DNA of 64,000 bases from Qipengyuania vesicularis (GCF_019711415.1 NZ_JAIGNJ010000001.1:427001-491000), one strand, 5' to 3'; positions 10,500 through 20,359 are shown, counted from the first letter of the stretch. Notes: generated from the sequence alone by a model not told the origin. Translations and numbers: made by a program.

Positions 10500-11564
10500 T
10501 CAGCTTAAGACCGCGAGCGCCAGCGTGAATGTCTGCGCATCGAAGCTCGCCTGGATGCCGGCATCCTTCATCATCTCGGGCCCGACGTAAGAATTGGCGC
10601 TCGCGGAGTTGGCGAGGGCGGCATATTCGTCCGGATCCATCTGGGTTTCGACGAGCTTGAGGACTTCGCCCAGCTTTACCGAGGCGAGCTCTCCATCGAC
10701 GAGCTGGACCGATTCCGGCGAAGGCTGCCCGCTGATCGTGGGCGGGGCCGTGGCCGCAGCCAGTTGAGCTGCCTCTTCCGCCCCAAGCCTCGTGTCGCGT
10801 GCGGCACCGGTGCCAGCCAGCGTGTTCGAATAATCGCGGCGGATGTAGTCGCGACCCGTAGTCGGGGTTGGTGGAGTACTGGCAGGTGGAGCCATGGCGA
10901 TTTCAACGCTCAGCGAATCTGGCCGGGCGCCAGCAGGTTCGGGCGCTTGGCGGATCGCCGTCGCAAGCGATTGCTTGGCCGGGATAGACTTTGCGCTTGG
11001 GACAGCCACGGGAGCCGCATCGATCTGAAGCGGGGCCAACTCCTCTATGCTGCGGGTACGCGGCGCGAGTGCTTCTGTTTCGACTGAGCTGTCGCGCGCA
11101 GGTCTCGCAGCCATCTCATATTGGCGCTTGTCCGGCGTTGCGGGCTGCCAGCTTCCGGATGCCTTTACAGAAGGCGAGGCGATCGGGCTGGGGCCCGCAC
11201 TGTACTGCCGAGGTTCGGAGCGGTTTTCGAGCGCAACAGGAGACTGGAGCGGGATTGTTGGAATCGCGACGCGAACCGCCGGACCGCTCGCTTCGGGTGA
11301 GATGTCATCATTGCCGAAGGTCTTGTCCGACCTTTCGTCCTGCGGAAGGTCGCTGGTGGTGACGAAAGCCAGCGCACCCAGGGCCAGGGCTGCTGCCGCG
11401 GGAACGGCGCCCGAGATATTCCATGCCAGGCTACGCTCTTCGCTTTCGTCTGCCTTTGGCGCACGCTGTTCGGCGCGCGGCGCGACCCCGTAGGTCACGA
11501 TCGGCGCGGACTGACGATACCTAGCTGCGAAAGCCTGTCCCACTGTCTCCTTTCCATCTGCCAC
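10500..11564 (-). CDS. Unknown membrane protein with Pro/Ala-rich periplasmic domain
   Basis: 354 residues, not recognised. About 48 polar residues come first, then one transmembrane helix (ISGAVPAAAALALGALAFV), then about 220 residues rich in Pro, Ala and Ser without obvious fold, and a more conserved-looking last 70 residues (ELASVKLGEVLKLVETQMDPDEYAAL). The layout (cytosolic tail, one span, disordered periplasmic linker, small end domain) recalls TonB-like or anti-sigma-like proteins but no signature of either is present. The start is GTG; a second GTG seven codons on sits just after AAGGAG and is an alternative. It stands alone on the minus strand. Confidence 0.7.
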   Translation of the reverse strand: MADGKETVGQAFAARYRQSAPIVTYGVAPRAEQRAPKADESEERSLAWNISGAVPAAAALALGALAFVTTSDLPQDERSDKTFGNDDISPEASGPAVRVAIPTIPLQSPVALENRSEPRQYSAGPSPIASPSVKASGSWQPATPDKRQYEMAARPARDSSVETEALAPRTRSIEELAPLQIDAAPVAVPSAKSIPAKQSLATAIRQAPEPAGARPDSLSVEIAMAPPASTPPTPTTGRDYIRRDYSNTLAGTGAARDTRLGAEEAAQLAAATAPPTISGQPSPESVQLVDGELASVKLGEVLKLVETQMDPDEYAALANSASANSYVGPEMMKDAGIQASFDAQTFTLALAVLS

Positions 11565-11579
11565 TTCGCCCGGCGCAAA

Positions 11580-11598
11580 TGTTACACGAAAAGTAACA
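11580..11598. promoter_or_regulatory. Dyad upstream of the unknown membrane protein
   Basis: TGTTAC and GTAACA (11580-11585 and 11593-11598) form a perfect 6-bp inverted repeat with a 7-nt spacer, 16 nt upstream of the GTG at 11564. The rest of the 218-nt gap to pyrH shows no ORF or terminator that I can support. Binding protein unknown. Confidence 0.3.
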
Positions 11599-11782
11599 AT
11601 ATGCGAAAGCCCGCTTGGGTATTTATGCGCGGTGCAGTTTCGTTAAAGGAAACGATTGGACTGGGTAATGGCTCCGAGGGGCCGACAGCGACGCCTTTCC
11701 TTAGTGCTCGGGGCATCCCCACTTGGCAGGAAAGCCCACGCGCTCTAAGGCCGCGCAAACCTTAAGAATAGAGACCGCCCGC

Positions 11783-12508
11783 ATGACCCTGCCCAAGATG
11801 AACCGCGTCCTCCTGAAACTCTCGGGCGAGGTACTAATGGGTGACCAGCAGTTCGGGATCGATCCGGCCTTCGTGCTTGAGCTTGCCAAGGAAGTGAAGG
11901 CAGCGAAGGATACCGGGCTCGAAATCTGCCTCGTGATCGGCGGCGGCAATATCTTCCGCGGCATGGCTGGCGCCGCGCAGGGCATGGATCGCGCTCAGGC
12001 AGATTACATGGGCATGCTGGCCACGGTGATGAATGCGCTGGCGATGCAAAGCGCGCTCGAACAGCTGGGCGTACAGACCCGTGTTCAGAGTGCGGTGCAG
12101 ATGGACCAGGTCTGCGAACCCGTTATCCGCCGCCGCGCAGAACGCCATCTGGAGAAGGGGCGCATCGTGATCTTCGCCGCTGGCGTCGGGGCACCCTATT
12201 TCACCACCGACAGCGGCGCAGCCCTTCGCGCCGCCGAGATGAACTGCGATGCGCTGCTCAAGGGCACCAGCGTCGACGGGGTCTACGACAGCGATCCGAA
12301 GAAGAACAAGGATGCCAAGCGCTACGAAACTGTCAGCTATGGCAAGGTGCTGGCCGATGATTTGAAGGTCATGGACGCCAGCGCGGTTGCGCTCTGCCGA
12401 GACAATGACATCCCGATCGTGGTCTTCTCGATCCGCGAGAAGGGCAATGTCGCCAAGGTCCTGTCTGGCAAGGGCGTGCAGACCGTCGTGACCGATCACA
12501 CCGCTTAA
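11783..12508 (+). CDS. pyrH: Uridylate kinase
   Basis: 241 residues from ATG 11783 ([20 protein letters not shown]); the upstream 20 codons in frame are unlikely. [18 protein letters not shown], and GLAF-like nucleotide loops of the amino-acid kinase fold are present, as are [20 protein letters not shown] and [11 protein letters not shown]. It phosphorylates UMP to UDP in the cytosol. It opens the long envelope/translation operon pyrH-frr-uppS-cdsA-dxr-rseP-bamA-skp-fabZ. The ribosome-binding site is weak. Confidence 0.97.
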   Translation: MTLPKMNRVLLKLSGEVLMGDQQFGIDPAFVLELAKEVKAAKDTGLEICLVIGGGNIFRGMAGAAQGMDRAQADYMGMLATVMNALAMQSALEQLGVQTRVQSAVQMDQVCEPVIRRRAERHLEKGRIVIFAAGVGAPYFTTDSGAALRAAEMNCDALLKGTSVDGVYDSDPKKNKDAKRYETVSYGKVLADDLKVMDASAVALCRDNDIPIVVFSIREKGNVAKVLSGKGVQTVVTDHTA

Positions 12509-12538
12509 GAAGAACGAGAGAAGACGAGGAAGCCGATC

Positions 12539-13096
12539 ATGGCAAAATATGACAAAGCCGATATCGAACGCCGGATGAAGGGTGCGATCGATAGCCTGAA
12601 GGGAGACCTTTCGGGCCTGCGCACAGGCCGCGCCAATACCAGCCTGCTCGATCCGGTCGTGGTCGAGGTCTACGGATCGATGATGCCACTGAACCAGGTG
12701 GCCACCGTATCGGCGCCCGAGCCGCGCATGCTCAGCGTGCAAGTGTGGGACAAGGCCAATGTGACCGCAGTCGAGAAAGGGATTGCGAAGGCAAATCTCG
12801 GCCTCAATCCGATGATCGACGGCCAGAATGTTCGCCTGCCGATGCCCGACCTGACCGAGGAGCGCCGCAAGGACCTCGCAAAGCTCGCCGGACAGTATTC
12901 CGAGCAGGCAAAAATCGCGATCCGCAACGTGCGCCGCGATGGCATGGAAGCGCTCAAGGACGACGAGAAGAAGAAGGAGATCTCCGAAGATGAGCGCAAG
13001 CGTTCGGAAGACGAGGTCCAGAAGCTGACCGACAAATATGTCGGGGAGGCCGATCAGGCCGCGACGGCCAAGGAAAAGGAAATCATGACGCAGTGA
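12539..13096 (+). CDS. frr: Ribosome recycling factor
   Basis: 185 residues, standard length. [25 protein letters not shown] is the N-terminal helix, [23 protein letters not shown] the beta domain, and the C-terminal helix ends [12 protein letters not shown]. With EF-G it splits post-termination ribosomes. It follows pyrH by 30 nt with GAGAGAAG and GAGGAAG as ribosome-binding sequence. Confidence 0.98.
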   Translation: MAKYDKADIERRMKGAIDSLKGDLSGLRTGRANTSLLDPVVVEVYGSMMPLNQVATVSAPEPRMLSVQVWDKANVTAVEKGIAKANLGLNPMIDGQNVRLPMPDLTEERRKDLAKLAGQYSEQAKIAIRNVRRDGMEALKDDEKKKEISEDERKRSEDEVQKLTDKYVGEADQAATAKEKEIMTQ

Positions 13097-13132
13097 GGTC
13101 CATCCGGACCCTTGCTGAGCGGATTGCAGGTC

Positions 13133-13819
13133 ATGGCTGACAGCCTCGAGAAAACTGCCCGCCACGTGGCCATAATCATGGATGGCAACGGGCGCTGGGC
13201 AAAGCGCAAGCACCTCCCGCGAGCCATGGGGCATCGCAAGGGCGTGGAGGCGGTGCGCGAACTCGTGCGTAGCCTCAAGGATACCCCGATCGAGTGCCTG
13301 ACCCTATACGCTTTTAGTAGCGAGAACTGGAAGCGGCCCGACGAAGAGGTCGACGATCTGATGAATTTGATGCGCAAGTTCATCAAGTCGGACCTGCCGG
13401 AATTTATCGCCAATGACGTGAAGCTGCATATCCTTGGCGATTGGCGCGGGCTGGCTCCCGATATCGTCGAGATGCTGGAAGACTCGCTTCAACAGACTTC
13501 CAAAGGGTCGCGGACTCTGGCGGTAGCCTTGAACTACGGTGCGCATGCCGAAATAACCCAGGCGGCCCGCAAGGCAGCCGAGGCGGGCGAGGTGACGGAA
13601 GATACCATCGCAGCCAATCTCTATTCTGCAGAGCTGCCCCCGCTTGATCTCCTGATCCGTACGAGCGGCGAGGTGCGCCTGTCCAATTTCCTCTTGTGGC
13701 AGGCCGCTTATGCGGAAATGATCTTTACCGAGGTACTTTGGCCCGACTTCACCCCGGGGCACCTTCGGGATGCGCTGGACCAGTTTGCGGGCAGGGAGAG
13801 ACGTTTTGGCGGACGGTGA
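13133..13819 (+). CDS. uppS: Isoprenyl (undecaprenyl) diphosphate synthase
   Basis: 228 residues from ATG 13133. IIMDGNGRWAKRK holds the catalytic Asp and the diphosphate-binding residues; YAFSSENWKRP and LLIRTSGEVRLSNFLLWQAAYAE are the other cis-prenyltransferase regions. It makes the C55 lipid carrier for peptidoglycan and glycans. The canonical RTSGE-x-R-x-SNFLLWQ is intact. The last 14 nt overlap the cdsA start. Confidence 0.96.
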   Translation: MADSLEKTARHVAIIMDGNGRWAKRKHLPRAMGHRKGVEAVRELVRSLKDTPIECLTLYAFSSENWKRPDEEVDDLMNLMRKFIKSDLPEFIANDVKLHILGDWRGLAPDIVEMLEDSLQQTSKGSRTLAVALNYGAHAEITQAARKAAEAGEVTEDTIAANLYSAELPPLDLLIRTSGEVRLSNFLLWQAAYAEMIFTEVLWPDFTPGHLRDALDQFAGRERRFGGR

Positions 13820-14504
13820 GAGCCCGGCGAAAAGGAATGCGGATCTGCCGGTACGGCTTATGTCCGCCGCAGTCATGCTGGCGGTGGCCATCGGGGCACT
13901 ATTTGCCGGCGATCCCTGGCTCGACATGTTCATCACGGCGGTGGTGATCGCGACGCTGGTCGAATTCGTCCTGCTAGTTCTCAAGGCCACGCAAAGCACG
14001 GTTGCGCGCATTATCGCGGTGGTTGCCGGTGCTGCCTATATCGTGCTCGCAGGCGTGGTTCTGACGAGGCTCACGGTTCCCCTTGTGGTCGGCGTCGTCG
14101 GTACCGTTATCGCTGTCGATACTTTCGCCTATTTCTTCGGACGCACACTCGGTGGGCCCAAAATTGCCCCCAGCATCAGCCCGTCGAAAACGTGGGCGGG
14201 GCTGCTCGGGGGTGTTGTCGGCGCAAGCGCATGGCTTGCCCTGTTCATCTACCTCGCGGCCCGTCAGGTCAGCGGCCCGACCACCATGGGTTTCGAACTT
14301 GGAGAAATCGGCACGATCTTGGGACTGGGCGCAATGCTGGCCACTGCCGCACAGGCTGGCGATTTCCTCGAAAGCTGGCTCAAGCGCAAGGCGGGCGTCA
14401 AGGATAGCTCGCGGCTCATTCCGGGCCATGGCGGCGTGTTCGACCGCACCGACGGGATGATACCCGTGGCGCTGCTGGCGGGCCTGTTCCTGGGCACGCT
14501 GTGA
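13806..14504 (+). CDS. cdsA: Phosphatidate cytidylyltransferase (TTG start)
   Basis: 232 residues if translation starts at TTG 13806, which gives MADGESPAKRNADLPVRLMSA and has GGGAGAG about 5 nt upstream; longer frames run into uppS without a site. Multiple transmembrane helices and the family signature SPSKTWAGLLGG...DFLESWLKRKAGVKDSS...LPGHGG-like (here IPGHGGVFDRTDG) are seen. It makes CDP-diacylglycerol at the inner membrane, the precursor for pssA and pgsA products in this window. Its stop overlaps the dxr GTG by 4 nt. Confidence 0.94.
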   Translation: MADGESPAKRNADLPVRLMSAAVMLAVAIGALFAGDPWLDMFITAVVIATLVEFVLLVLKATQSTVARIIAVVAGAAYIVLAGVVLTRLTVPLVVGVVGTVIAVDTFAYFFGRTLGGPKIAPSISPSKTWAGLLGGVVGASAWLALFIYLAARQVSGPTTMGFELGEIGTILGLGAMLATAAQAGDFLESWLKRKAGVKDSSRLIPGHGGVFDRTDGMIPVALLAGLFLGTL

Positions 14505-15652
14505 CGAGGAGCATCACCATCCTGGGCGCGACCGGATCGGTGGGCGCCTCGACGCTCGACCTGGTCCGGCGCAACCGCGAGGCTTGGAAGGTCGAGGCGC
14601 TGACCGCCCATTCCAATGTCGAAGAACTGTCCAGGCTGGCGCGCGAATTCGATGCACGGTGCGCGGTAATTGCGGACGAAGCACGTCTTGCCGCATTGCG
14701 CGATGCGCTGGAGGGGACGGGCATCGAAGTGGCGGCCGGTAGGGCGGCGCTGTGCGAAGCTGCGTCGCGACCGGTCGACATCGTGATGGCGGCCATTGTC
14801 GGGTGCGCAGGTCTCGGCCCGGTCATGGCCGCAATCGAGCAGGGGACGACCGTCGCACTCGCCAACAAGGAAGCTCTGGTTTCCGCGGGCGAGGTGATGA
14901 CGGCGGCCGTAGAGCGGCACGGTGCGACCCTGCTTCCTGTCGACAGCGAGCACAATGCGATTTTCCAGTGCCTTCAGGGCGGAAGGCTCGACGAGGTCCG
15001 CACGATAACGCTTACGGCGAGCGGTGGTCCGCTCCGGCTGGTCGAGGATCTCGATGCAGTCACTCCGCAGCAGGCGATTGCGCATCCAAATTGGGACATG
15101 GGCGCCAAGATCAGCGTCGACAGCGCGACGATGTTCAACAAGGGCCTCGAACTGATCGAGGCACATCATCTGTTCCCGGTAGGCCTCGACCGGATCCGCA
15201 TCGTGGTTCACCCGCAAAGCGTGATCCATTCGATGGTCGAATATCGCGACGGCTCGACTCTCGCGCAGCTGGGGCCCAGTGACATGCGCGTGCCGATTGC
15301 ATCCTGCCTCGCTTACCCAGCGCGCATGGACACGCCGATGGCATCGCTCGACCTTGCCGAAATCGGCGAGCTAAGCTTTTTCCGCCCCGATGAAACCCGC
15401 TTCCCTGCCACGAAACTGGCGCGGCAGGCTGCCGAAGCGGGAGGCGCGGCTCCGGCAGTGCTCAACGCCGCCAACGAGGTGGCAGTTGCCGCATTCCTTG
15501 CCGGTAAGATAAAGTTCAGCCGCATTGCGCTAATGGTGGAAGCCGTACTGAATGCCGGAAACTTGTCCGACGCGCCGCGTTCGCTTGATGACGTGCTCGT
15601 GATAGACGAGGCCGCACGCGCGCTCGCCGAAGCGCAAATGGAGACTGCCTGA
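14501..15652 (+). CDS. dxr: 1-deoxy-D-xylulose 5-phosphate reductoisomerase
   Basis: 383 residues with a GTG start in a GTGA overlap with cdsA. GATGSVGASTLD is the NADPH-binding loop; LANKEALVSAGEVM, PVDSEHNAIFQ (metal-binding Asp and Glu), SGGPLR and PNWDMGAKISVDSATM are family landmarks. It converts DXP to MEP, the second step of non-mevalonate isoprenoid synthesis, feeding UppS. Complete. Confidence 0.97.
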   Translation: MTRSITILGATGSVGASTLDLVRRNREAWKVEALTAHSNVEELSRLAREFDARCAVIADEARLAALRDALEGTGIEVAAGRAALCEAASRPVDIVMAAIVGCAGLGPVMAAIEQGTTVALANKEALVSAGEVMTAAVERHGATLLPVDSEHNAIFQCLQGGRLDEVRTITLTASGGPLRLVEDLDAVTPQQAIAHPNWDMGAKISVDSATMFNKGLELIEAHHLFPVGLDRIRIVVHPQSVIHSMVEYRDGSTLAQLGPSDMRVPIASCLAYPARMDTPMASLDLAEIGELSFFRPDETRFPATKLARQAAEAGGAAPAVLNAANEVAVAAFLAGKIKFSRIALMVEAVLNAGNLSDAPRSLDDVLVIDEAARALAEAQMETA

Positions 15653-15655
15653 ACC

Positions 15656-16789
15656 GTGGACGGATCGATCCCCTTCTGGATGTATATCATCGGCTTCCCG
15701 CTGTTGCTGGGGCCGCTGGTGACCCTGCACGAGCTCGGCCACTATCTCGTCGGGCGGATGTTCGGTGTGAAAGCGCTGGCCTTCTCCGTGGGCTTCGGGA
15801 AGGAACTGGCTGGCTATACAGACAAGTGCGGGACCCGCTGGAAACTCTGCGCGCTCCCACTGGGCGGATATGTCCAGTTCAAGGGCGATATGGATCCCGC
15901 AAGCATCCCGCATCCCGAGGTTGCAGCCAAGGCCACTGCAGAGGAGCGCGACGGCAGCTTCCATCACGCCTCACTCTGGAAGCGCGCGCTGATCGTGTTT
16001 GCAGGTCCTGCTGCCAATATCCTCATTACGCTCGCGATTTTTGCGAGCTTCTTCGCGCTCTATGGCAAGCCCGTTTCGGACAATGCCAGCGAGACCAACG
16101 TTGTACGCAGCTTTGCCGAGGAATCGGTGGCGCGCGACGCAGGCCTGCTCGAAGGCGATCGGATTGTCTCGATCGATGGCGAGGCAATCGATGAATTCCA
16201 GGACATCCAGGATCGCGTCCTCATGTACCCCGGGAAAACCATCGAGGTCGGTATCGAGCGTGACGGTTCCGACCTCACCCTTCCGGTAACGATCGCTGAC
16301 ATTCGCGAAACAGACCGCTTCGGGAATGAATCGAGAATTGGTCGCCTCGGGATCTACTCGACAGGAATGAGGTTCGAGGACGTCGGGATCGGCGAATCCA
16401 TCAGTCTCGCTTTCACCCAGACCGGCAAGCTGGTCGATATGATGGTCACCGGCATCAAGCAGATCATCGTCGGCGATCGGTCGGTGAAAGAACTGGGTGG
16501 ACCGGTCACGATCGGCAAGTTCGCAGGCGAGCAATTGAGCCTGGGCTGGATCGCATTTGTCAACTTCGCTGCGCTGATTTCGCTTAACTTGGCATTCATC
16601 AACCTCCTGCCAATCCCGGCACTCGACGGCGGGCACCTGGCTTTTTATGCGGCAGAGGCAATCCGCCGCAAACCGCTGGGACCGCGCAGTACGGAGGTGG
16701 CCTACAGGGCCGGTGTGGCGCTGGTGCTCGCACTGATGGTTTTCGTCACCTTCATCGATATCGCCAAACTTCCCTTCTTCGGGAATTAA
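15656..16789 (+). CDS. rseP: Site-2 membrane protease RseP
   Basis: 377 residues, GTG start 3 nt after dxr. The first helix carries TLHELGHYLVG (HExxH zinc site); a PDZ domain follows at about residues 130-215, and the last helices include NLLPIPALDGGHL, the third zinc ligand region. It cuts membrane-embedded substrates such as anti-sigma factors and leftover signal peptides, linking outer-membrane stress to transcription. Its place just before bamA is conserved in Proteobacteria. Confidence 0.96.
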   Translation: MDGSIPFWMYIIGFPLLLGPLVTLHELGHYLVGRMFGVKALAFSVGFGKELAGYTDKCGTRWKLCALPLGGYVQFKGDMDPASIPHPEVAAKATAEERDGSFHHASLWKRALIVFAGPAANILITLAIFASFFALYGKPVSDNASETNVVRSFAEESVARDAGLLEGDRIVSIDGEAIDEFQDIQDRVLMYPGKTIEVGIERDGSDLTLPVTIADIRETDRFGNESRIGRLGIYSTGMRFEDVGIGESISLAFTQTGKLVDMMVTGIKQIIVGDRSVKELGGPVTIGKFAGEQLSLGWIAFVNFAALISLNLAFINLLPIPALDGGHLAFYAAEAIRRKPLGPRSTEVAYRAGVALVLALMVFVTFIDIAKLPFFGN

Positions 16790-16892
16790 GGCGGGGACAG
16801 GGCCGTTGGAGGCGCCTTGCGGCGTGTCACACGGCTTGATTGGACGGCCTTCATCGGGCAGGGGGCCTTCGGGCTTCCGGACGGGGAAGCCG

Positions 16893-19670
16893 ATGACTAA
16901 TTTGAGGACGGGATTTCCCTTGTCGATGACTGGATTTGCTACTGCCGCCGGCAATACGAAAACGCGGGCCAAGCGGCTGACGGCTAGCCTCCTTGCAGGC
17001 ACGATCATGGGCGGCCTTCCCGCCGCCGCCTTGGCGCAGGAAACCCCCGAGGAGCCGACCGAGGCTGAAGCTACTCCTGTCGCGCAACAGGACATCGTGC
17101 GGACGATCGCCGTCGCCGGAGCGCAGCGCCTCGAACCGCAGACGATCCTGTCCTATATCCGCCTTCGTCCAGGCGACACCTACACGCAGGCAGCCGGTGA
17201 CCAGGTCCTGAAAGACCTCTACGCGACCGAACTGTTCTCCAATGTCAGCGTCGTGAACAATGCCGGTAACGTGGTCATCACGCTAACCGAGAACCCGGTG
17301 ATCAACCGCATTCTGCTCGAGGGCAACAAGCGGATCAAGAACGACAAGATCATCCCCGAAATCCGCCTTGCGCCGCGCCAGATCTTTACCCGATCCAAAG
17401 TTCGCGCCGACGTTGCCCGCATCATCGAGCTGTACAAGCGCCAGGGCCGCTTCGCCGCCACGGTCGAACCGCAGATGGTGCAGCTGAGCCAGAACCGCGT
17501 CGATATCGTGTTCGAGATTGACGAGGGGCCGAAGTCGAAGGTCCGCCAGATCAACATTATCGGGAACGAGCAATTCTCCGATGGTGAGCTGAAGGGCGAA
17601 ATGGTCACCAAGCAGACCGGTGGCCTGTTCAGTTTCCTCAGCTCGAACACCAGCTACGACCCGGACCGCCTGGCTTTCGACCAGCAAAACCTGCGCACAT
17701 TCTACCTCACCGAAGGCTATGCCGATTTCCGCGTCGTCTCCGCGGTCGCTGAGCTGACCCCGGACAAGGAAGACTTCATCGTCACTTATGTGGTCGAGGA
17801 AGGCGAGCGTTATAAGTTCGGCGACGTCGACGTGCGCAGCGATTTGCGCGATTTCGACAGCGAGACCATGACCCAGCGCCTCCCGATGGCCAAGGGCGAC
17901 TGGTACAACGCCGAGACGGTCGAAGACACGGTCGAACAGCTGACTGATCTCGCCGGGACATTCGGTTATGCCTTCGCGGACGTGCGCCCGGATTTCCGTC
18001 GCAATCCCGAAACGCTGACCATGGACGTCACTTTTGTGCTGCGTGAGGCGCCGCGTGTTTATGTCGAGCGGATCGATGTCAACGGCAACACCCTAACCCA
18101 GGACAAGGTCGTCCGCCGCGAGTTCCGCGTGTCGGAAGGCGACGCTTTCAACAGCCTTGGCATCAAGCGTTCGGAAGCGCGTATCAATTCGCTCGGCTAC
18201 TTCCAGGAGAATTTCGAGATTGCCCAGGTCGAGGGCAGCGCACCCGACCGCGTCGTCCTCGAGGCGAACATAGAGGAGCAGCCGACCGGCGAGTTGCAGC
18301 TTTCCGCAGGCTTCTCGTCGATCGAGAAATTCGTGCTGGCCGGCTCGATCCGCCAGCGCAATTTCCGCGGTCGTGGCCAGACGATCGGTCTTAGCCTCAA
18401 CTACTCGCGCTTCTCGCGTTCGGCGCAGGTAAGCTTTAGCGAACCCTATGTCTTCGACCGCAACGTGTCGCTCGGCGCGGACATCTACCATCGCGAATAC
18501 GACAACGATTTCTTCGCTTCGGACCGCAATCGCTACAAGCAGGCGACAACCGGCCTCTCGATCCGGGCCGGTGTCCCGCTTACCGAATACATGTCCGCGA
18601 TCGGCAGCTACACGCTGAACTTCGAGGACGTGACCGTCGGCACCGACTTCTTCCAGGACCTCGATGGGGACGGGGTCGAGGAATGTATCCAGTCGCGCTT
18701 CATTTGCGAGGCGATCGGCAAGCGGACCAGCTCCATCCTCGGTCTTACGCTCAACTATGACACGTTGAACAACCGCTTCCGCCCGACGCGAGGCGAATCG
18801 ATTTCGACGACGGCAGAATTCGCCGGGCTTGGCGGCGATGTGAAGTACCTTCGCATGCGTTCCAAACTCGGCAAATGGATGCCCCTGGGCGGAGGTTTCA
18901 TCTTCTCGCTGCAGGCCGAAGGCGGCTGGATCAGGTCGCTCAAGGACCGTGCGGAGCCGGGCTTCGACGACGTCCGCCTGACCGACCGCTTCTTCCTCGG
19001 CGAACCTCAGTTCCGCGGTTTCGATATCCGCGGCGTGGGACCGCGCGTCATTCGCCTGAATTACCTAGACGACGATGGCGATCCCACGACGCCGCGCATC
19101 CTCCAGACGATCGACGAGTTCCGCGACAACGACAATCGCCAGTTCGACGATGCCCTGGGCGGCAAGGCCTATTACCTTGGCCGTGCGGAAATCGAGATTC
19201 CGCTGGGCAGTGGCGCACAGGAAATGGGGCTTCGGCCTTCCGTCTGGCTCGATGTCGGCTCGCTGTTCGCAGTGACGCGGCCGAAGCTGGATGATTTCCC
19301 GGATGGTCGTCAGGCGGTCAACGCCGATGGTGACCTGCTCTTCAGCGGACCTCTGTTCAACGATGACGGAACACCGCGAATCAGTGACAACAATACTCCG
19401 AATGATCCCTCGGACGATTTCCAGATTGTCGGTATCACTACAGATGCCACTGCTCCGGATGGCACAGCAAATGCTCGCGCGATTGTGCCGAACACCTTCT
19501 ACAAGGAGGTATTCCTCGGCAACAGCGTGAGCCCGCGCATCACTGCCGGTATCGGGGTCAACTGGAACTCGCCCTTCGGTCCGTTCAGGATCGATATCTC
19601 CCAGGTCATTAAAAAGCAGCCGGGTGACGACACCAAGGTCATCTCATTTAACGTAGGAACGCAATTCTAA
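16893..19670 (+). CDS. bamA: Outer membrane protein assembly factor BamA, enlarged
   Basis: 925 residues from ATG 16893 (GGGGAAG just upstream); an in-frame ATG at 16926 is the alternative. A signal peptide ends at AAALAQ; five POTRA domains (about 65-420) and a 16-strand barrel follow, with FRGFDIRGVG as the loop-6 motif and a terminal Phe. BamA is the core of the BAM insertase in the outer membrane. It is longer than the usual 760-810 residues, partly through Asp-rich extracellular loops: DLDGDGVEE (nt 18657 on), DDDGDPTTP (19069 on) and a DG/DN-rich loop near 19320-19480. These look like possible calcium-binding loops. Confidence 0.96.
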   Translation: MTNLRTGFPLSMTGFATAAGNTKTRAKRLTASLLAGTIMGGLPAAALAQETPEEPTEAEATPVAQQDIVRTIAVAGAQRLEPQTILSYIRLRPGDTYTQAAGDQVLKDLYATELFSNVSVVNNAGNVVITLTENPVINRILLEGNKRIKNDKIIPEIRLAPRQIFTRSKVRADVARIIELYKRQGRFAATVEPQMVQLSQNRVDIVFEIDEGPKSKVRQINIIGNEQFSDGELKGEMVTKQTGGLFSFLSSNTSYDPDRLAFDQQNLRTFYLTEGYADFRVVSAVAELTPDKEDFIVTYVVEEGERYKFGDVDVRSDLRDFDSETMTQRLPMAKGDWYNAETVEDTVEQLTDLAGTFGYAFADVRPDFRRNPETLTMDVTFVLREAPRVYVERIDVNGNTLTQDKVVRREFRVSEGDAFNSLGIKRSEARINSLGYFQENFEIAQVEGSAPDRVVLEANIEEQPTGELQLSAGFSSIEKFVLAGSIRQRNFRGRGQTIGLSLNYSRFSRSAQVSFSEPYVFDRNVSLGADIYHREYDNDFFASDRNRYKQATTGLSIRAGVPLTEYMSAIGSYTLNFEDVTVGTDFFQDLDGDGVEECIQSRFICEAIGKRTSSILGLTLNYDTLNNRFRPTRGESISTTAEFAGLGGDVKYLRMRSKLGKWMPLGGGFIFSLQAEGGWIRSLKDRAEPGFDDVRLTDRFFLGEPQFRGFDIRGVGPRVIRLNYLDDDGDPTTPRILQTIDEFRDNDNRQFDDALGGKAYYLGRAEIEIPLGSGAQEMGLRPSVWLDVGSLFAVTRPKLDDFPDGRQAVNADGDLLFSGPLFNDDGTPRISDNNTPNDPSDDFQIVGITTDATAPDGTANARAIVPNTFYKEVFLGNSVSPRITAGIGVNWNSPFGPFRIDISQVIKKQPGDDTKVISFNVGTQF

Positions 19671-20359
19671 TGAAACTTCTCACCAAGACCCTCGCCGCCG
19701 CGAGCATCGCAACTGCCGCACTCGCCGCAGTCCCGGCCGCCGCGCAGGTAAGCGGCAATATCGCCGTGGTGAACCCGCCGGCGACCGTCGCGGCCTCCAC
19801 TGCGCTTGGTAACGCCTACCAGCAGATCAACACCACCTATGCTTCGCAGATCACCCAGATCCAGCAGAAGCAGCAGCAGGCGCAGACGCTTCTCCAGCAG
19901 CTCGATACCAATAGCGACGGAAATCTGGACCAGGCCGAACAGCAGGCTGCGCAGAGCGCACCGCAGGCCCAGCAGCTCCAGACGCTGGAAGCCGAGATCG
20001 GCCAGCTGCAGAACCAGATCGATGCGGCCCGCGTCTATGCAGTCGAGCAGATCCTGGTCCAGTACAGCGCCGCGCTTCAGTCGGTCACGACTGCGGACAA
20101 CATCCAGGTCGTGCTTTCGCCGGATGCGGTGACCTGGTCGAACCCGGCTACCAACATCAATTCGAAGGTTGTTGCGGCTCTCAACGCCCGAGTGCCGTCG
20201 GTACAGATCACGCCGCCGCAGGGTTGGCAGCCGAGCCAGCAGGCCGTTGCAGTCTTCCAGCAGGTCCAGCAGATCTACATGATGGCTGCACGCCAGCAGG
20301 CTGCTGTGGCCGCCCAGCAGCAGCAACAGCAGCAGCCGGCACAGCCTTCGGGCCGCTAA
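19670..20359 (+). CDS. skp: OmpH/Skp family periplasmic chaperone with an EF-hand loop
   Basis: 229 residues; the ATG overlaps the bamA stop by 1 nt. A clear signal peptide ends at PAAAQ (residue 26). [23 protein letters not shown] begins the Skp-like core with long Gln-rich helices (about 45-125). Residues 79-90, [12 protein letters not shown], match a canonical 12-residue EF-hand calcium loop at every ligand position, sitting at the turn between helices. A polyglutamine run (about 216-222) ends the protein. It should escort unfolded outer-membrane proteins to BamA. Classical Skp has no EF-hand, so calcium control is a possibility worth testing. Confidence 0.88.
   Translation: MKLLTKTLAAASIATAALAAVPAAAQVSGNIAVVNPPATVAASTALGNAYQQINTTYASQITQIQQKQQQAQTLLQQLDTNSDGNLDQAEQQAAQSAPQAQQLQTLEAEIGQLQNQIDAARVYAVEQILVQYSAALQSVTTADNIQVVLSPDAVTWSNPATNINSKVVAALNARVPSVQITPPQGWQPSQQAVAVFQQVQQIYMMAARQQAAVAAQQQQQQQPAQPSGR

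Noticed and set aside
11834-13234. 466-codon open frame antisense to pyrH and frr
   Set aside because: Spans two conserved genes on the other strand; the product has no recognisable motifs.
20293-20337. CAG/CAA-rich run resembling a microsatellite
   Set aside because: It is an in-frame glutamine run encoding the end of the Skp-like protein.
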